In this document: in pieces, positions 44,241-45,006 of the stretch
How the letters are laid out: the number at the start of each line of letters is the position of its first letter
Numbering within the stretch: position 1 is the first letter of the stretch
Source of the DNA: an uncultured Pseudomonadales bacterium
Lineage (GTDB): Bacteria; Pseudomonadota; Gammaproteobacteria; Pseudomonadales; Cellvibrionaceae
NCBI GenBank assembly: GCA_947494095.1
Contig: CANLTI010000042.1
Coordinates: 1 to 45,006, forward strand
DNA: 45,006 bases
Direction of reading: 5' to 3'
Translations under genes and position numbers: made by a program
The notes under the pieces: generated by a model
What the model saw: the letters and a program-made list of their open reading frames with translations, nothing else
Told to the model about the DNA's origin: nothing
The model's database searches: none

Positions 44241-44819
44241 ATGGGTAAAATCATTCTAATTTTAACAAGCCTTTTTATAGTCGGTTGTGCGTCTCTTCCT
44301 GCAAACTATTCTCAATTAACATCAGAGCAATTCTTAAAAGGTGTGGCTAATAACAATAAACCTAAAATTATGCCTGCCAAATATATTAAAGATTCGTCTG
44401 AAAATTTGTCTATGATCGCTGCTAATTACAACGTTGTAGGTAGTTATACATCTGGTCTGGTGTTGGATGGTATGGATGAGGCTACTAAATTATGTCGTGA
44501 TAAGGGATTGAGTATTCTGGGGTCGCAAGAAATCAATGAACGCAAAGTGCTAGCTTGTGGTACTAACAGTATTTCTTTTATTGCTATTCATTATATAAGC
44601 CGAGAAAACGCTGGTTACGATACTGGTCACACTTATGCATATTTTGATCATATTGCTTTATTTGATATCACCTCAAGCGTAACTAAATCTGACCTAGAGT
44701 GGATATCAAAAAAATACATTTCTTTTGAAAATGGTACTGTAGACCTTGAACGTGTTCATAATTTTCACGAGATAAAAGAAGCTGAATTAACCCAATTGCT
44801 CTCTTATTTCATCAGCTAG
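44241..44819 (+). CDS. First integron cassette gene: lipoprotein
   Basis: Predicted lipoprotein of 192 residues with no recognised family. MGKIILILTSLFIVGCASLP is a signal with lipobox IVGC. The mature part (SEQFLKGVANNNKPKIMPAK, CRDKGLSILGSQEINE, ISFIAIHYISRENAGYD) has two further cysteines and is AT-rich, unlike the neighbouring core genes. AAGGAG lies 12 bases before the ATG at 44241; the frame is open to 44211. It is the only gene between the attI core at 44112 and the attC at 44830, in the direction expected for a cassette gene driven from the platform. The 128-base leader within the cassette is longer than usual. Confidence 0.72.
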   Translation: MGKIILILTSLFIVGCASLPANYSQLTSEQFLKGVANNNKPKIMPAKYIKDSSENLSMIAANYNVVGSYTSGLVLDGMDEATKLCRDKGLSILGSQEINERKVLACGTNSISFIAIHYISRENAGYDTGHTYAYFDHIALFDITSSVTKSDLEWISKKYISFENGTVDLERVHNFHEIKEAELTQLLSYFIS

Positions 44820-44829
44820 AGCAGTGAAT

Positions 44830-44896
44830 ACCTAACAAGGCATTAAAGTCGGATTCGTAACAGTTTGCTCGGTTCCACTTTGTTCCACATTTTAGC
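44830..44896 (+). other. Left half of a cassette attC site
   Basis: ACCTAACAAGGCATTAAAGT opens 11 bases after the stop codon. The first seven bases are the RYYYAAC inverse core and match the first core site of the cassette by exact complementarity. The following CGGATTCGTAACAGTTTG and TTCCACTTTGTTCCACA are like the left arms of marine attC sites. The right arm with the closing GTTRRRY is not seen before the window ends. Confidence 0.75.
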
Positions 44897-44955
44897 AAAA
44901 AAAAGATAGGACATCCAAAACCCGACAAAAAAAAGATAGGACATCCAAAACCCGA
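44896..44955. repeat. 30-bp exact tandem duplication in attC
   Basis: A 30-base unit (poly-A followed by GATAGGACATCCAAAACCCG) occurs twice without change at 44896-44925 and 44926-44955. It lies where the loop or right arm of attC is expected. Confidence 0.9.
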
Positions 44956-45006
44956 TAAGTGGTAATGCGAACTCTCAATTATTGGCTATACCTAAATGAT
45001 AGATGT

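Overview
The window looks like chromosomal DNA of a marine, polysaccharide-degrading gammaproteobacterium of the Cellvibrionaceae type (Saccharophagus, Teredinibacter or Marinagarivorans-like). Reasons: the housekeeping genes read as Pseudomonas/Cellvibrio-type proteins, the blocks topA-DUF6586 and rpsF-rpsR-rplI-dnaB are typical of gammaproteobacteria, and two secreted lipoproteins carry the long poly-serine linkers common in that group. Genus-level placement is inference. No rRNA or tRNA gene was recognised.

Layout. 0.4-10.4 kb: a small outer-membrane beta-barrel protein, truD, a minus-strand EAL/HDOD protein with an upstream partner, slt, then uup with a small membrane protein, and a coiled-coil membrane protein. 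10.7-21.6 kb: topA, two small conserved genes, DUF2288, yajQ, a REC-GGDEF-REC diguanylate cyclase, an acyltransferase overlapping dinG, and a YejK-type nucleoid protein. 21.7-28.8 kb: a small CXXCH protein, an unknown, the ribosomal operon rpsF-rpsR-rplI, dnaB, panC-panD and a CPBP-family protease. 28.8-31.9 kb is accessory: tetranucleotide and pentanucleotide repeats, a hairpin repeat, a PIN-like fragment, and a serine-rich lipoprotein whose start lies upstream of a heptanucleotide tract. 31.9-38.0 kb: L-serine dehydratase, a small membrane protein and a two-gene RND efflux system. 38.2-42.4 kb: a cytochrome c-malectin lipoprotein, a TatD-type nuclease, a DUF1289 protein and miaE. 42.5-45.0 kb: a DUF2846 lipoprotein, a repeat-rich stretch, and the head of a chromosomal integron.

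The most interesting signals are outside the core genes. (1) The right end is an integron platform: an intI gene reduced to its first 48 codons by a repeat, a perfect LexA box at its start, an attI-like GTTAGGT, and one cassette with a lipoprotein gene. The cassette ends in ACCTAAC, the exact reverse complement of its first core site. (2) At least four copies of a 140-210 bp non-coding element with GTAACTATTCA ends. One copy interrupts a 16-bp tandem array with a perfect 8-bp target duplication, as expected of an IS66-type MITE. (3) A lipoprotein gene has five ACTTTTT units between its ribosome-binding site/ATG and its body. In the present state the ATG is out of frame, and loss of one unit would join it to a textbook lipoprotein signal peptide: a likely phase-variable gene. 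(4) A secreted lipoprotein joins a mono-haem cytochrome c module to a malectin-like carbohydrate-binding domain.

Cyclic-di-GMP recurs as a theme (diguanylate cyclase, YajQ, degenerate EAL-HDOD), but these genes are not one operon. All domain and family names come from recognition of motifs by eye; no database search was possible.
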